NCBI GenBank assembly: GCA_963842335.1
Contig: CAWJGF010000024.1
Coordinates: 1 to 64,000, forward strand
Direction of reading: 5' to 3'
DNA length: 64,000 nt
From: PALSA-600 sp963842335
GTDB taxonomy: Bacteria > Actinomycetota > Thermoleophilia > Gaiellales > Gaiellaceae
The notes beneath the pieces were generated by a model. It had not been told where the DNA came from, made no database searches, and worked only from the letters and a program-made list of their open reading frames with translations. The position numbers and the translations under genes were made by a program. Numbering within the stretch: position 1 is the stretch's first letter; each line of letters starts with the position of its first letter. Positions 25,035-35,028 of the stretch are shown piece after piece.

Positions 25035-26453
25035 ATGTCCGTGCTGATCAAGGGAGGCCGCGTCGTCACCGCGGCGGACGACTACGTCGCGGACGTCTTC
25101 ATCGAGGGCGAGCGCATTACCCTGATCGGCGAGTCGCTCGACCGGGCGGCGGACAAGGTGATCGATGCGAGCGGGAAGTACGTCCTGCCGGGATGCGTCG
25201 ACCCGCACACCCACCTTGCGATGCCGTGGCGCGGCGAGACGACGATCGACGACTTCACCTCGGGCCATACCGCCGCGGCGTTCGGTGGCACGACGACACA
25301 CGTCGACTTCTGTATCCAGGGCAAAGGCCAGACCTTCGGCGACGCCCTCGCCGCCTGGCACGAGAAGCGCGAAGGGAAGTCGCTGATCGACAACGGCTTC
25401 CACATGGCCGTCACCGACCTCCGCGAAGGCGGCTCCCTCGACGAGCTCGCGAGCCTGCCCGACGAGCACGGCGTCACGTCCTACAAGCTCTTCATGGCCT
25501 ACAAGGATTCGTTGATGGTCGACGACGAGACGCTCTTCCGCACCATGCAGGTGGCGGCCAAGACCGGCGCGCTCGTGATGGTGCATGCCGAGAACGGCGA
25601 CGCGATCGAAGTACTCGTTGCCGAAGCCCTGGCGGCCGGGAACACCGATCCCATCTACCACGCGCTGTCGCGACCGCCCGAGCTGGAGGGCGAGGCGACG
25701 AACCGGGCAATCCAGCTCGCGCGGATCGCCGGCGCGCCGCTCTACGTCGTCCACGTCTCGTGCGCCGAGTCGGTCGAGCCGCTCGCCCTGGCACGCGAGA
25801 AGGGCTGGAACGTGCACGGGGAGACGTGCACGCAATACTTCTTCATCGACCAGACGTTTCTCGAGCGCCCGGACTTCGAAGGCGCGAAGTACGTCTACAC
25901 CCCGCCCCCGCGCGACAAGGCAAACCAGGAGGTGCTCTGGAACGCCGTCCGCACCGACATCCTCTCGGCGATCTCGACCGACCACTGCGCCTATCTCTTC
26001 GCCGGCCAGAAGGACGCAGGCAAGGACGACTTCTCACAGATCCCGAACGGCGGCCCGGGGCTCGAGAACCGGCTGCAGATGATTCACCACTTCGGTGTGC
26101 GCGAGGGTCACATCTCGCTGAACCGGATGGTCGAGCTGCTCGCGACGAACCCGGCGAAGCTCTTTGGCCTGTATCCGCGCAAAGGGACGCTCGCGGTCGG
26201 CTCGGACGCCGACATCGTTGTCTTCGACCCCGAGAAGAGCGTGACGATCTCGGCAGCGACCCACCATTCCCGGTCGGACTACAACCTCTACGAGGGCACC
26301 GTGGTGCAAGGCTCCCCCGAGGTCGTCCTTCTGCGCGGCAACGTGCTCGTCGAGGACGACCAGTTGGTCGCGAGCCCGGGACTCGGCCAGTTCATCCGGC
26401 GCGCCAAGTTCGGCGAGGAGCTGAAGACGGAGGTCCGCGTGGGCGCGGCGTAA
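25035..26453 (+). CDS. hydA: Dihydropyrimidinase
   Basis: Opens the ring of 5,6-dihydrouracil or dihydrothymine to N-carbamoyl-beta-amino acids (also D-hydantoins). 472 residues, binuclear metal amidohydrolase: His58 and His60 (DPHTHL), carboxylated Lys151 (TSYKLFMAYK), His184 (MVHAENGD), His240 (YVVHVSC) and Asp316 (ISTDHC). Positions fit the family exactly. GAAGGGAG lies 8 nt before the ATG. Preceded by its own operator-like palindrome and separated from the ABC operon by a terminator, so it is probably transcribed independently. Second step of the proposed reductive pyrimidine pathway. Confidence 0.96.
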   Translation: MSVLIKGGRVVTAADDYVADVFIEGERITLIGESLDRAADKVIDASGKYVLPGCVDPHTHLAMPWRGETTIDDFTSGHTAAAFGGTTTHVDFCIQGKGQTFGDALAAWHEKREGKSLIDNGFHMAVTDLREGGSLDELASLPDEHGVTSYKLFMAYKDSLMVDDETLFRTMQVAAKTGALVMVHAENGDAIEVLVAEALAAGNTDPIYHALSRPPELEGEATNRAIQLARIAGAPLYVVHVSCAESVEPLALAREKGWNVHGETCTQYFFIDQTFLERPDFEGAKYVYTPPPRDKANQEVLWNAVRTDILSAISTDHCAYLFAGQKDAGKDDFSQIPNGGPGLENRLQMIHHFGVREGHISLNRMVELLATNPAKLFGLYPRKGTLAVGSDADIVVFDPEKSVTISAATHHSRSDYNLYEGTVVQGSPEVVLLRGNVLVEDDQLVASPGLGQFIRRAKFGEELKTEVRVGAA

Positions 26454-26497
26454 CCTGCGTCCGCGCTCGCGTCATCACACGCTCACCACTCTCGGTC

Positions 26498-26914
26498 CTG
26501 CTCCTGGCCCTGCTCGACGGGGCGATCGGCGCAGCCGTTCTGGCACTCGCTCTGGCGCACGGCCCGCAACGCGACGTGCTCGTGCACTTCGTCGTCTACG
26601 CGCTCGTGATCGGGCTCTTCAAGGCGCGCGATGCGTCGCGTCGGCTGCCCGCCCTGATCGCCCAGGCGCGCACCTCGGAGGGCACGCTCTCCTTCGGGCC
26701 GTGGTGGCTGCGCTGGACGCGGCTCCTGATCGGATACGACTCGTGGTCGCGGACCGAGCGCGTCGGGATGATCGCGATCTCGACGATTGTCGTGCTGCTC
26801 TTCGGCTGGGATGACGGCGGGCCGTTCGCGGCCGCGCTCTTCATCGCCGTTGCCGCCGTCGACGCAGCGCTCGCGCTGGTCGCCCTTGCAGTGCGCCTAA
26901 CGGCACGCGGCTGA
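26498..26914 (+). CDS. Small membrane protein, unknown function; start unclear
   Basis: About 138 residues with three likely membrane segments (LLLALLDGAIGAAVLALALA; VGMIAISTIVVLLFGW; FAAALFIAVAAVDAALALVALAV) and a basic cytoplasmic loop (KARDASRRLPALIAQART). I do not recognise the family. No ATG, GTG or TTG opens the frame between the hydA stop and the first helix; the coordinate given uses a CTG at 26498. Translation could be coupled to hydA, whose stop is 44 nt before. An in-frame GTG at 26576 would lose the first helix. Confidence 0.5.
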   Translation: MLLALLDGAIGAAVLALALAHGPQRDVLVHFVVYALVIGLFKARDASRRLPALIAQARTSEGTLSFGPWWLRWTRLLIGYDSWSRTERVGMIAISTIVVLLFGWDDGGPFAAALFIAVAAVDAALALVALAVRLTARG

Positions 26915-26935
26915 CCACGCCACCGAACCGCGCGT

Positions 26936-28447
<1,512 letters not shown>

Positions 28448-28504
28448 CTCGTACCTCCTCAGGTGGTACCCGGAGCCTAGACGGTCGCCGCCGGCTCTCG
28501 CAGG

Positions 28505-28510
28505 TAGCGT
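28505..28510 (+). promoter_or_regulatory. Leaderless -10 element for the first tandem-GNAT gene
   Basis: TAGCGT exactly -12 to -7 from the ATG at 28517. Confidence 0.55.
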
Positions 28511-28516
28511 CGAGGC

Positions 28517-29281
28517 ATGGCAGCAACCCTGGCCGAGCTCGCCGAGGAGACGACGATCTACCTCCAGCCGCGACCGACGTTCGAGACGATCGAGCGCGAC
28601 GGCTACGTCTATATCGCAGGCGTACGCGGTGCCACGGTGCACCGTGTGCGCCTCGGCGACGTCGCGGCGGCGGTCGAGTGGACGCGTGCCGAGTCGAAGC
28701 GGCGCGGTCTCCGCGAGCTGACCTGGTGGGTCGGCGACTCGGCGACGCCCGAAGGCATCCTCACCGAGTTGCCGCGGCTCGGAGTCGTCGTGGACGACGA
28801 GGAGCCGGTGCTGACGGGAATGACGACCACCACGCCGCCGCCTGCAGCCGACGGGGTCGAGGTTCGACCTGTCGAGACGCGCGACGACTACCTCGCCGCG
28901 CTCGAGGTCGACTGGCAGGTCTGGCAGACCCCTGAGGCACAGCGCGTGGAACGTCGAGTGCTCGAGGCCGAGCGGTTCGAGGCGATGTTCGAGTCGGGTG
29001 TCGTCCATCACTTCTCGGCGTTCGTCGGCGGCGAACGTGTCGGCTTCGGACGGGCGATCCACATGGACGACGCCGTCGCGCTCTTCGGTGGCTCCGTGCT
29101 GCCCGCAGCACGTGGCAAGGGCGTCTACCGCGCGCTCGTGCGCGCCCGCTGGGACCACGCGGTGGCGCGCGGCACGCGGGTCCTCGTCGTGCAGGCCGGC
29201 GCGATGTCACGCCCTGTGCTGACCGGCCTCGGCTTCGAGTCGCACTGCGAGGTCCGACTGCTGGTCGACCCTCTTAGCTGA
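28517..29281 (+). CDS. GNAT-family acetyltransferase with N-terminal extra domain (paralogue A)
   Basis: 254 residues. The C-terminal half is a GNAT domain: GSVLPAARGKGVYRALVRARWDHAVARGTRVL holds the acetyl-CoA loop and helix. The N-terminal 110 residues (with LTWWVGDSATPEGILTELPRLGV) look like a degenerate second GNAT-like half. It is a paralogue of the gene at 31141, matching in both halves. The pair flanks the aminotransferase. Substrate unknown; an amino-acid or amine from the neighbouring pathway is a possibility. Its 3' end overlaps the convergent GNAT by 8 nt. Confidence 0.82.
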   Translation: MAATLAELAEETTIYLQPRPTFETIERDGYVYIAGVRGATVHRVRLGDVAAAVEWTRAESKRRGLRELTWWVGDSATPEGILTELPRLGVVVDDEEPVLTGMTTTTPPPAADGVEVRPVETRDDYLAALEVDWQVWQTPEAQRVERRVLEAERFEAMFESGVVHHFSAFVGGERVGFGRAIHMDDAVALFGGSVLPAARGKGVYRALVRARWDHAVARGTRVLVVQAGAMSRPVLTGLGFESHCEVRLLVDPLS

Positions 29282-29708
29282 GGGCGTACCAGACGAGCCC
29301 ACGCTCCTCGCGCTCGAGCTCGAACCCCGCCCGTTCGAGCGCGCGGCGCGACGCGATGTTGTCGGCGAGCACGCCGCGCGCCACGACGCGTCGCACGCCA
29401 TCGCGTGCGAGCACGTGCTGCGCGAGCGCCGGCACGAACTCCGACGCGAGCCCGCGGCCGCGCGACGGCTCCGCTAGGCCGTAGCCGATCTCGACATCGC
29501 CATCGTCGTCAGGCGGCCCGAACGTGCCTGCGTCGCCCACCACGACGCCATCCTCGAGGATCAGCCAGGCCTCGGCGCCGTGCTCGGCGACCATCCGCAC
29601 GCCGTCCAGCGTGTCGGCGTGTGGCCAGCCTGCGCCGTGCGTGAGACCGTCCGGCTCGGCCGCGACGATCGCTCGCGCCGTCTCGCGGGCGAGCGGCGCG
29701 AGCACCAA
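29274..29708 (-). CDS. RimJ/RimL-type GNAT acetyltransferase
   Basis: 144 residues. IGYGLAEPSRGRGLASEFVPALAQHVLARDGVRRVVARGVLADNIASRRALERAGFELE is a textbook RimJ/RimL-like GNAT second half. The start is a problem: family members begin with E-T-P-R-L-V-L; here the frame upstream of the TTG-GTG at 29708 reads I-V-T-P-R-L-V-L, which fits, but contains no canonical start before a TAG. The TTG used would clip the first strand. It converges on the paralogue-A GNAT and diverges from the aminotransferase. Confidence 0.75.
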   Translation of the reverse strand: MVLAPLARETARAIVAAEPDGLTHGAGWPHADTLDGVRMVAEHGAEAWLILEDGVVVGDAGTFGPPDDDGDVEIGYGLAEPSRGRGLASEFVPALAQHVLARDGVRRVVARGVLADNIASRRALERAGFELEREERGLVWYALS

Positions 29709-29739
29709 CCGGGGTGTGACGATTCGCTCGGTGATCGCC

Positions 29740-29745
29740 TAGGAT
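29740..29745 (+). promoter_or_regulatory. Leaderless -10 element for the aminotransferase
   Basis: TAGGAT exactly -12 to -7 from the ATG at 29752. Confidence 0.6.
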
Positions 29746-29751
29746 CATGGC

Positions 29752-31104
29752 ATGGCGACGACGGCAGCGAATACCGAGCTCGGCAGGCAGATCGTGGAGG
29801 ACGCCAAGCGCTACGTCCTCTACTCGTGGAGCGTGCAGGACGCGATCAACCCGATTGCGGTCGAACGCGCCGAAGGCCGTTACTTCTACGACTACGACGG
29901 GAACCGCTACCTCGACTTTGCGTCGCAGCTCGTGAACGTCTCGATCGGTCACTCGCATCCCAAGGTGGTGCAGGCGATCAAGGATCAGGCCGAGAAGCTC
30001 GCGACGATCGGGCCGCCGATGGCAACCGAATCGCGCTCCCGCCTCGGCAAGCTCCTGGCCGAGGTGACGCCGGGCGACCTGCAGATGTCGTTCTTCACGA
30101 ACGGCGGCGCCGAGGCCAACGAGAACGCGATCAAACTCGCCCGCTGGTACACGGGGCGCCACAAGATCATCGCGCGCTACCGCAGCTACCACGGGGCGAC
30201 GGGTGGCGCGATCACGCTTACAGGCGATCCGCGCCGTTGGCCCGCCGAACCAGGCCTTCCCGGCGTCGTGCGGATGTTCGACCCCTACACGTATCGCTGC
30301 TCGGCCGGCCATCCCGACCCCTGTCCGGTGTGCACCGGCGGCCCGCATCTCGAGGAGATCCTGCAGTACGAGGGAGCGCACACCGTCGCCGCCGTGATCC
30401 TCGAGACGGTGACAGGGACGAACGGTGTCATCGTGCCGCCCGACGGCTACCTGCAGTCGATCCGCGAGACGTGCGACAGGCACGGGATCCTGCTGATCTG
30501 CGACGAGGTGATGGCCGGTTTCGGCCGCACCGGCAAGTGGTTCGCGGTCGACAACTGGAACGTCGTGCCCGACATCCTCACGGTCGCCAAGGGGATCAAC
30601 TCGGGCTACGTACCGCTCGGCGCGATGGTCGTGCGAGAGCCGATCGCCGAGTGGGCCCGCAGCCGGTACTTCGCCGGCGGGCTGACCTACAGCGGCCACC
30701 CTCTGGCGTGCGCATCGGCGGTCGCCTCGATCGAGGCGTTCCAGGAGGAGGGGATCGTCGAGAACGCCGCTGCGATGGGCGAGGTCTTCCGCGTCGAGCT
30801 CGAGAAGCTCGCCGCGAAGCACCCGTCGATCGGAGAGGTGCGCGGCCTCGGTTGCTTCTGGGGCCTCGAGCTCGTACGCAACCGCGAGACGCGGGAGCCC
30901 CTCGTGCCGTTCAACGGCGGTGGCGAAGACGCGAAGCCGATGGCAGCACTCATGAAGCGCGCGCTCGACCACGGTCTCTATCTGATGACGCACTGGAACG
31001 TCGTCATGTGCTGTCCGCCCCTGACGATCACCCGCGAAGAGCTCGACGAAGCGCTTGCGGCGCTGGACGACGCGCTGTCGGTTGCCGACGAGTTCGTCAC
31101 CTAG
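29752..31104 (+). CDS. Class III PLP aminotransferase (beta-alanine/omega type)
   Basis: 450-residue aminotransferase that most likely moves the amino group of beta-alanine or beta-aminoisobutyrate to pyruvate or 2-oxoglutarate. SFFTNGGAEANENAIKLAR (113-131), SYHGATGGA (145-153), ILLICDEVMAGFGRTGKW (245-263, Asp251) and the PLP lysine Lys280 in LTVAKGINSGYVPLGA are intact. An unusual insertion CSAGHPDPCPVC (183-194) has three Cys and a His and could bind a metal. Gives malonate semialdehyde for the divergent MMSDH, hence step four of pyrimidine breakdown. Alternatives: taurine or GABA transaminase. Confidence 0.92.
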   Translation: MATTAANTELGRQIVEDAKRYVLYSWSVQDAINPIAVERAEGRYFYDYDGNRYLDFASQLVNVSIGHSHPKVVQAIKDQAEKLATIGPPMATESRSRLGKLLAEVTPGDLQMSFFTNGGAEANENAIKLARWYTGRHKIIARYRSYHGATGGAITLTGDPRRWPAEPGLPGVVRMFDPYTYRCSAGHPDPCPVCTGGPHLEEILQYEGAHTVAAVILETVTGTNGVIVPPDGYLQSIRETCDRHGILLICDEVMAGFGRTGKWFAVDNWNVVPDILTVAKGINSGYVPLGAMVVREPIAEWARSRYFAGGLTYSGHPLACASAVASIEAFQEEGIVENAAAMGEVFRVELEKLAAKHPSIGEVRGLGCFWGLELVRNRETREPLVPFNGGGEDAKPMAALMKRALDHGLYLMTHWNVVMCCPPLTITREELDEALAALDDALSVADEFVT

Positions 31105-31140
31105 GGCGTTCGCGCCGCTCGACCTGCCGGCGAGCCGCGG

Positions 31141-31926
31141 ATGACGATCACGCGCGAGCTGCGCGAGTACGCGGAAATGCCCGACCGCTACGCGCCCGTG
31201 ATCGAAGGTTCTTCGGTGACGCGCTTCGACGACGGCCGCGTCTGCGTGATCCAAGGGCCGACGTGGGCGAGCGTGAGCGCGCCGAACGTCGCGACGGAGG
31301 AGGTCGAGGCGCTACTCGCGCAGACAAGGCAACTGATTCCCGCGGGGAAGCTCGCGACCTGGTGGATCGGACCGTCGGCGCGGCCGACTGACGTCGTCGA
31401 GCGCCTCGAGGCGCTCGGCTTGCAACGGCCTCACGATCGAGTCTCGCGCGTGATCTCGCTCGTCCGCACAGCGGAGCCCGAGCAGCTGACTCCCGCGGGT
31501 GTCGAGGTGCGCCGCGTCGAGACCTACGACGACTTCGTCGCCGCCCGCGAGGTGCAATGGGATGCCTTCGACACACCCAGAAAGCGCCGGGAAGAGAACC
31601 GCGTCAGGCTCCGTGCCGACTTCGACGAATCGATGCAGCTCGGCATCCCGGTCGGGTTCATCGCGCAGCTCGACGGCCGCGCGGCGGCAACCGCGATGTC
31701 GATCCCGTCGACCCGCGGTGTCTTCCTGATCGCGGGCGCGGTCGCGCCCTGGGCCCGCGGCCGAGGCCTCTACCGGGCACTCGTCCGCGCTCGCTGGGAC
31801 GACGCGGTCGAACGCGGCACCCCGGCGCTCGTCACGCAGGCGAACCCGGCGACGTCGTATCCGATCCTCCGCCGGCTCGGTTTCGAGGAGGTCTGCGAGA
31901 TCCGCCGCCTGGAAGACGTGGGCTAG
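31141..31926 (+). CDS. GNAT-family acetyltransferase with N-terminal extra domain (paralogue B)
   Basis: 261 residues, paralogous to the gene at 28517: ATWWIGPSARPTDVVERLEALGL matches its N-terminal half, and AVAPWARGRGLYRALVRARWDDAVERGTPALVTQA its acetyl-CoA loop. Located 36 nt after the aminotransferase on the same strand, so likely co-transcribed. Substrate unknown. Its stop shares CTAG (31923-31926) with the HD-GYP gene. Confidence 0.82.
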   Translation: MTITRELREYAEMPDRYAPVIEGSSVTRFDDGRVCVIQGPTWASVSAPNVATEEVEALLAQTRQLIPAGKLATWWIGPSARPTDVVERLEALGLQRPHDRVSRVISLVRTAEPEQLTPAGVEVRRVETYDDFVAAREVQWDAFDTPRKRREENRVRLRADFDESMQLGIPVGFIAQLDGRAAATAMSIPSTRGVFLIAGAVAPWARGRGLYRALVRARWDDAVERGTPALVTQANPATSYPILRRLGFEEVCEIRRLEDVG

Positions 31927-34145
31927 ACCGGCAGGACCGCGCCCGACTGATACAGCCGCGTGAATGCCGTGACGACGGTCGGGTCGAACTGCGAACCGGC
32001 GGACTCGGTCAGCCGGCGAACGGCCTCTTCGACCGGGAGCCGCATACGGTACGGCCGGTCTGTCGTCATGGCGTGGAACGCGTCGCAGACGAGCACGATC
32101 CGCGCCTCGACCGGGATGTCGAGCCCGCTCTTCCCGTCGGGATAGCCGTGCCCGTCCCACCGCTCGTGGCAGCTGCGCACGATCGGCCGCACGTCCGCGA
32201 GGCGCTCGATCGGAGCAAGGATCCTCTCGCCGAGCTCCGGATGCTGCTTCACGATCTCGAACTCCTCGTCGGTCAGCGGACCAGGCTTCCGGAGGATCTC
32301 GGATGGCACGCCGATCTTCCCGATGTCGTGGAACAGCGCGCCAAACTCGAGACGCTTCAGAGCGTCACGGTCGAGCCGCAGCTCGCGCCCAACGAGCAGC
32401 GCCATGTCGGTGATCCAGCGTGCGTGCGACGAGGTGTACTCGTCGTTTGCCTCCAGCGCGTTCGCCAGTGCCGCGACGGTCGAGACAAACGTGCGCTCGA
32501 GGTTGTCGTAGTGCTCTGCACTCTCGATCGCGATCTTCGCCTGGTGCGCGAGACCGGCGAGCAGCCGCAGCTCCCGCTCGCCGATCTCTCGTTCGCCGAG
32601 AGTCGCGGTCAGCGCACCGACGCGGCCGCCCTCGAGCCTCAGGGGGGCAACCACGAACCGCGCGATCCGCTTGTCATCGGGCACGCCCGGCATACCGGCG
32701 AGATCAGAAGGATCGAGGACGAATGGTTCCCTGCGTTCGAGCCACTCGTGCGCGAGGGCGCCCGGGAACCGGCGACCTGCAGCCGGATCCTGGTCGGCCG
32801 CGTAGCCGAACGACGCACGCCCGACGAGATCGTTCGGTTCTTGCTCCTCCTGGATCCAGAGTGCGGCCCGCACCGTCCCGAGCACCCGACATGTCACCTC
32901 AACCGCCCTCCGGAGCACATCCTCCGGCGATTCGGCCGTTGCGAGCTCGCGGCTCGCGTCGAGCAGTGCGTTCGCGATCTCCGCCGCCTCGAGCTGCTGC
33001 CAGTAGAGCCGGGCCTTCTGGAGCGCGACCGACGCCTGGTACGAGAAGGATGCGAGGAGCCTCTCGCCATGCTCGTCGAGCTCGGCGAGGTCGAGGACGA
33101 GCCGTCCGCTGATGCCGTCGCCTTCGGCGAGAGCAGAGGTGATGCCGCTCGCGATCGGGGCGCCGATGCTGGCGGCGCACTCGTCGCCGAGCCACAGCGA
33201 GGCCTGCTCGGTCTCGAACAACGCAGTCGCAGTCTCGACCGTCCGTGTGCAGATCTCCTCGAACGTCTCGGCTCGTGACACCTCGTCGGCGAAGGCGAGC
33301 AGCGCATTCGCGCCCTCGGCCTCGCGCCGTTGCTGCTGATAGAGCCGGGCGTTCTCGAGGGCGACCGATGCGTGGCCGGCGAGCACCTCGAGCAGGCGCA
33401 CGTCGTCCTCGTCGAACTGGTTGAGGCCGAGCTTGGAGATGACGATCGCGCCGGTGACGCGGGCGCCGTGGCGCAGCGGCACAACGGCGAGCGACTCCTC
33501 GAGCTCCTCGGTTCCGGGAATCCGGTACGCGAACTCGCATTCGAGCGCGTTCGGGATCAGCATCGATTCACCGGTCTCGGCGACCCGCCCGGTGATTCCC
33601 TGTCCGACCTTCGCCGTGTAGGCATCCGTGGCGGTGCCTGCACGGGCGTCGAAGTCGCCGATGAATGCGATCGGGCGCAGGTCGTCGCCGTCGCGGAGGA
33701 CGACACGGCAATTGTGGTAGTCGATGAGCAGTCGCAGCTCGCTCGCGATCGTTCCCGCGATCTCGCCCACGTCGTTCAACCGATTCAGCTTCCCCGCGAG
33801 CGACTGCAGCATCTTCATGTGCGCGATCGAGCGGACCCCGCGACCGGCCGTGACCACCGCCGTCGTCGGACGCTCCGTCGCGTCATCGTCGTACAGGACG
33901 GTCTGGTTCTTGCCGTGCGCCTTGGCCGTCATCATCGCGGCCTCAGCGCAGGCGATCAGCTCGCGAGGGTTCATCGCGTGCTGCGGGCCCTGCGAGATGC
34001 CGATCGATACCGTCATCGGGCCGGCCGGCTCCAGGTCGGCTTCCCGCAGGCGCTCGGTGAGGCGCGCAGCGAGACCGAGAGCGCCACCCGCCTCGCACGA
34101 CGGCATGATCACGCCGAACTCTTCGCCGCCGATGCGGCACACCAC
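31923..34145 (-). CDS. C-terminal part of a split GGDEF-GAF3-HD-GYP c-di-GMP protein
   Basis: 740-residue open frame that begins in the middle of a GGDEF domain: VCRIGGEEFGVIMPS is the active-site loop (GGEEF, a permitted variant). Then three GAF-type sensor domains (about 100-260, 275-410, 420-570), and an HD-GYP phosphodiesterase at about 575-735: SSHARWITDMALLVG, LFHDIGKIGVP, CHERWDGHGYPDGKSG and CDAFHAMTTDRPYR carry HD and HDGYP-type motifs, all intact. The first half of the GGDEF domain and an N-terminal GAF are in a different frame just upstream; see the next entry. As one gene it would be about 1,014 residues. Confidence 0.85.
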   Translation of the reverse strand: MVCRIGGEEFGVIMPSCEAGGALGLAARLTERLREADLEPAGPMTVSIGISQGPQHAMNPRELIACAEAAMMTAKAHGKNQTVLYDDDATERPTTAVVTAGRGVRSIAHMKMLQSLAGKLNRLNDVGEIAGTIASELRLLIDYHNCRVVLRDGDDLRPIAFIGDFDARAGTATDAYTAKVGQGITGRVAETGESMLIPNALECEFAYRIPGTEELEESLAVVPLRHGARVTGAIVISKLGLNQFDEDDVRLLEVLAGHASVALENARLYQQQRREAEGANALLAFADEVSRAETFEEICTRTVETATALFETEQASLWLGDECAASIGAPIASGITSALAEGDGISGRLVLDLAELDEHGERLLASFSYQASVALQKARLYWQQLEAAEIANALLDASRELATAESPEDVLRRAVEVTCRVLGTVRAALWIQEEQEPNDLVGRASFGYAADQDPAAGRRFPGALAHEWLERREPFVLDPSDLAGMPGVPDDKRIARFVVAPLRLEGGRVGALTATLGEREIGERELRLLAGLAHQAKIAIESAEHYDNLERTFVSTVAALANALEANDEYTSSHARWITDMALLVGRELRLDRDALKRLEFGALFHDIGKIGVPSEILRKPGPLTDEEFEIVKQHPELGERILAPIERLADVRPIVRSCHERWDGHGYPDGKSGLDIPVEARIVLVCDAFHAMTTDRPYRMRLPVEEAVRRLTESAGSQFDPTVVTAFTRLYQSGAVLPV

Positions 34146-34968
34146 ATCCGAGCGCGCGCACGGTCTCGCGTGCGATGCGGGCGACCTGTACGAGCACCTG
34201 GTCGCCCGCGCCGTGCCCGTAGACGTCGTTGACGCGTTTGAAGTCGTCGAGGTCGAACATCAAGACCGCAACGGGGTCGCGGGAGCGCGAGGCGAGTGTC
34301 AACTCCGACCGGAGGCGCTCGTGGAAGAAACGATGGTTGTAGAGACCGGTCAGCGAGTCGGTCTGCGCGAGATGCTCGAGACGCGCGCGGATCTGCGCGT
34401 TGTCGAGGGCAAGGGCGGCTGCGTCGCCGAACCACTTCGCCAGCTCGAACTCATGCTCGTAGAAGGTCGCGTCCTCGCCGATGCGGTAGATGTTGAGCGC
34501 GCCTTTGAGCGCGCCGCGTGCGATCAACGGCACGGTGATCAGCGCCTCCGGCTCGACCGGTGTGCCGGGAACGTTCACGACGCGCGGATCGAGGTGCGCG
34601 CGGTTCGTCCAGACGGGCTGTCGGTTCTCGACCGCCCAGCCGGTGATCCCCTCGCCGAAGCGAGGGCGGTCCTGCATGATCTCGTCCGCGTAGGCCTGCG
34701 AGCTTGCGAGCAGCGGGACGAGCTCGCGGCGTTCCTCGTCGACCTCGTAGATGTGCAGCGCCTCATAGGGCATCAGGTCGCTCAGCGTCTCGGCGATCCG
34801 GTCGAGCAGCGCGTCGAGGCTCTGCTCGGAGAGGACGTCGTGGAAGACCTCGGCCAGACGCCGGTAGGACTCGACGAGCGCTTCGGGCCGACCGCTGCCG
34901 GACGGAACCGAGCCACCCGCGAGGGACGGCTGGGCAGCTGTGGGCCGCACCACCATTCCAGTGTTCAT
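33943..34968 (-). CDS. N-terminal part of the split c-di-GMP protein (GAF and first half of GGDEF)
   Basis: From the ATG at 34968: a GAF domain (about residues 25-195) followed by DSLTGLYNHRFFHERLRSE and VAVLMFDLDDFKRVNDVYGHGAGDQVL, the first half of a diguanylate cyclase domain. At about 34150-34162 the strand reads CGTGCGCGCGCTCGG; one extra base in this GC repeat moves the GGEEF loop into the frame of the previous entry. After that point this frame is nonsense down to 33943. Deleting one base gives ETVR-A-SDVVCRIGGEEF. Bifunctional synthesis/degradation of c-di-GMP would need the joined protein. Confidence 0.7.
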   Translation of the reverse strand: MNTGMVVRPTAAQPSLAGGSVPSGSGRPEALVESYRRLAEVFHDVLSEQSLDALLDRIAETLSDLMPYEALHIYEVDEERRELVPLLASSQAYADEIMQDRPRFGEGITGWAVENRQPVWTNRAHLDPRVVNVPGTPVEPEALITVPLIARGALKGALNIYRIGEDATFYEHEFELAKWFGDAAALALDNAQIRARLEHLAQTDSLTGLYNHRFFHERLRSELTLASRSRDPVAVLMFDLDDFKRVNDVYGHGAGDQVLVQVARIARETVRALGCGVPHRRRRVRRDHAVVRGGWRSRSRCAPHRAPAGSRPGAGRPDDGIDRHLAGPAARDEPSRADRLR

Positions 34969-35028
34969 CGGCGTTCAGAGGCCCGGCCTTGAGCCTCCAT
35001 TCCCGCTCCAGCGCTGGCGCGCAACCAT

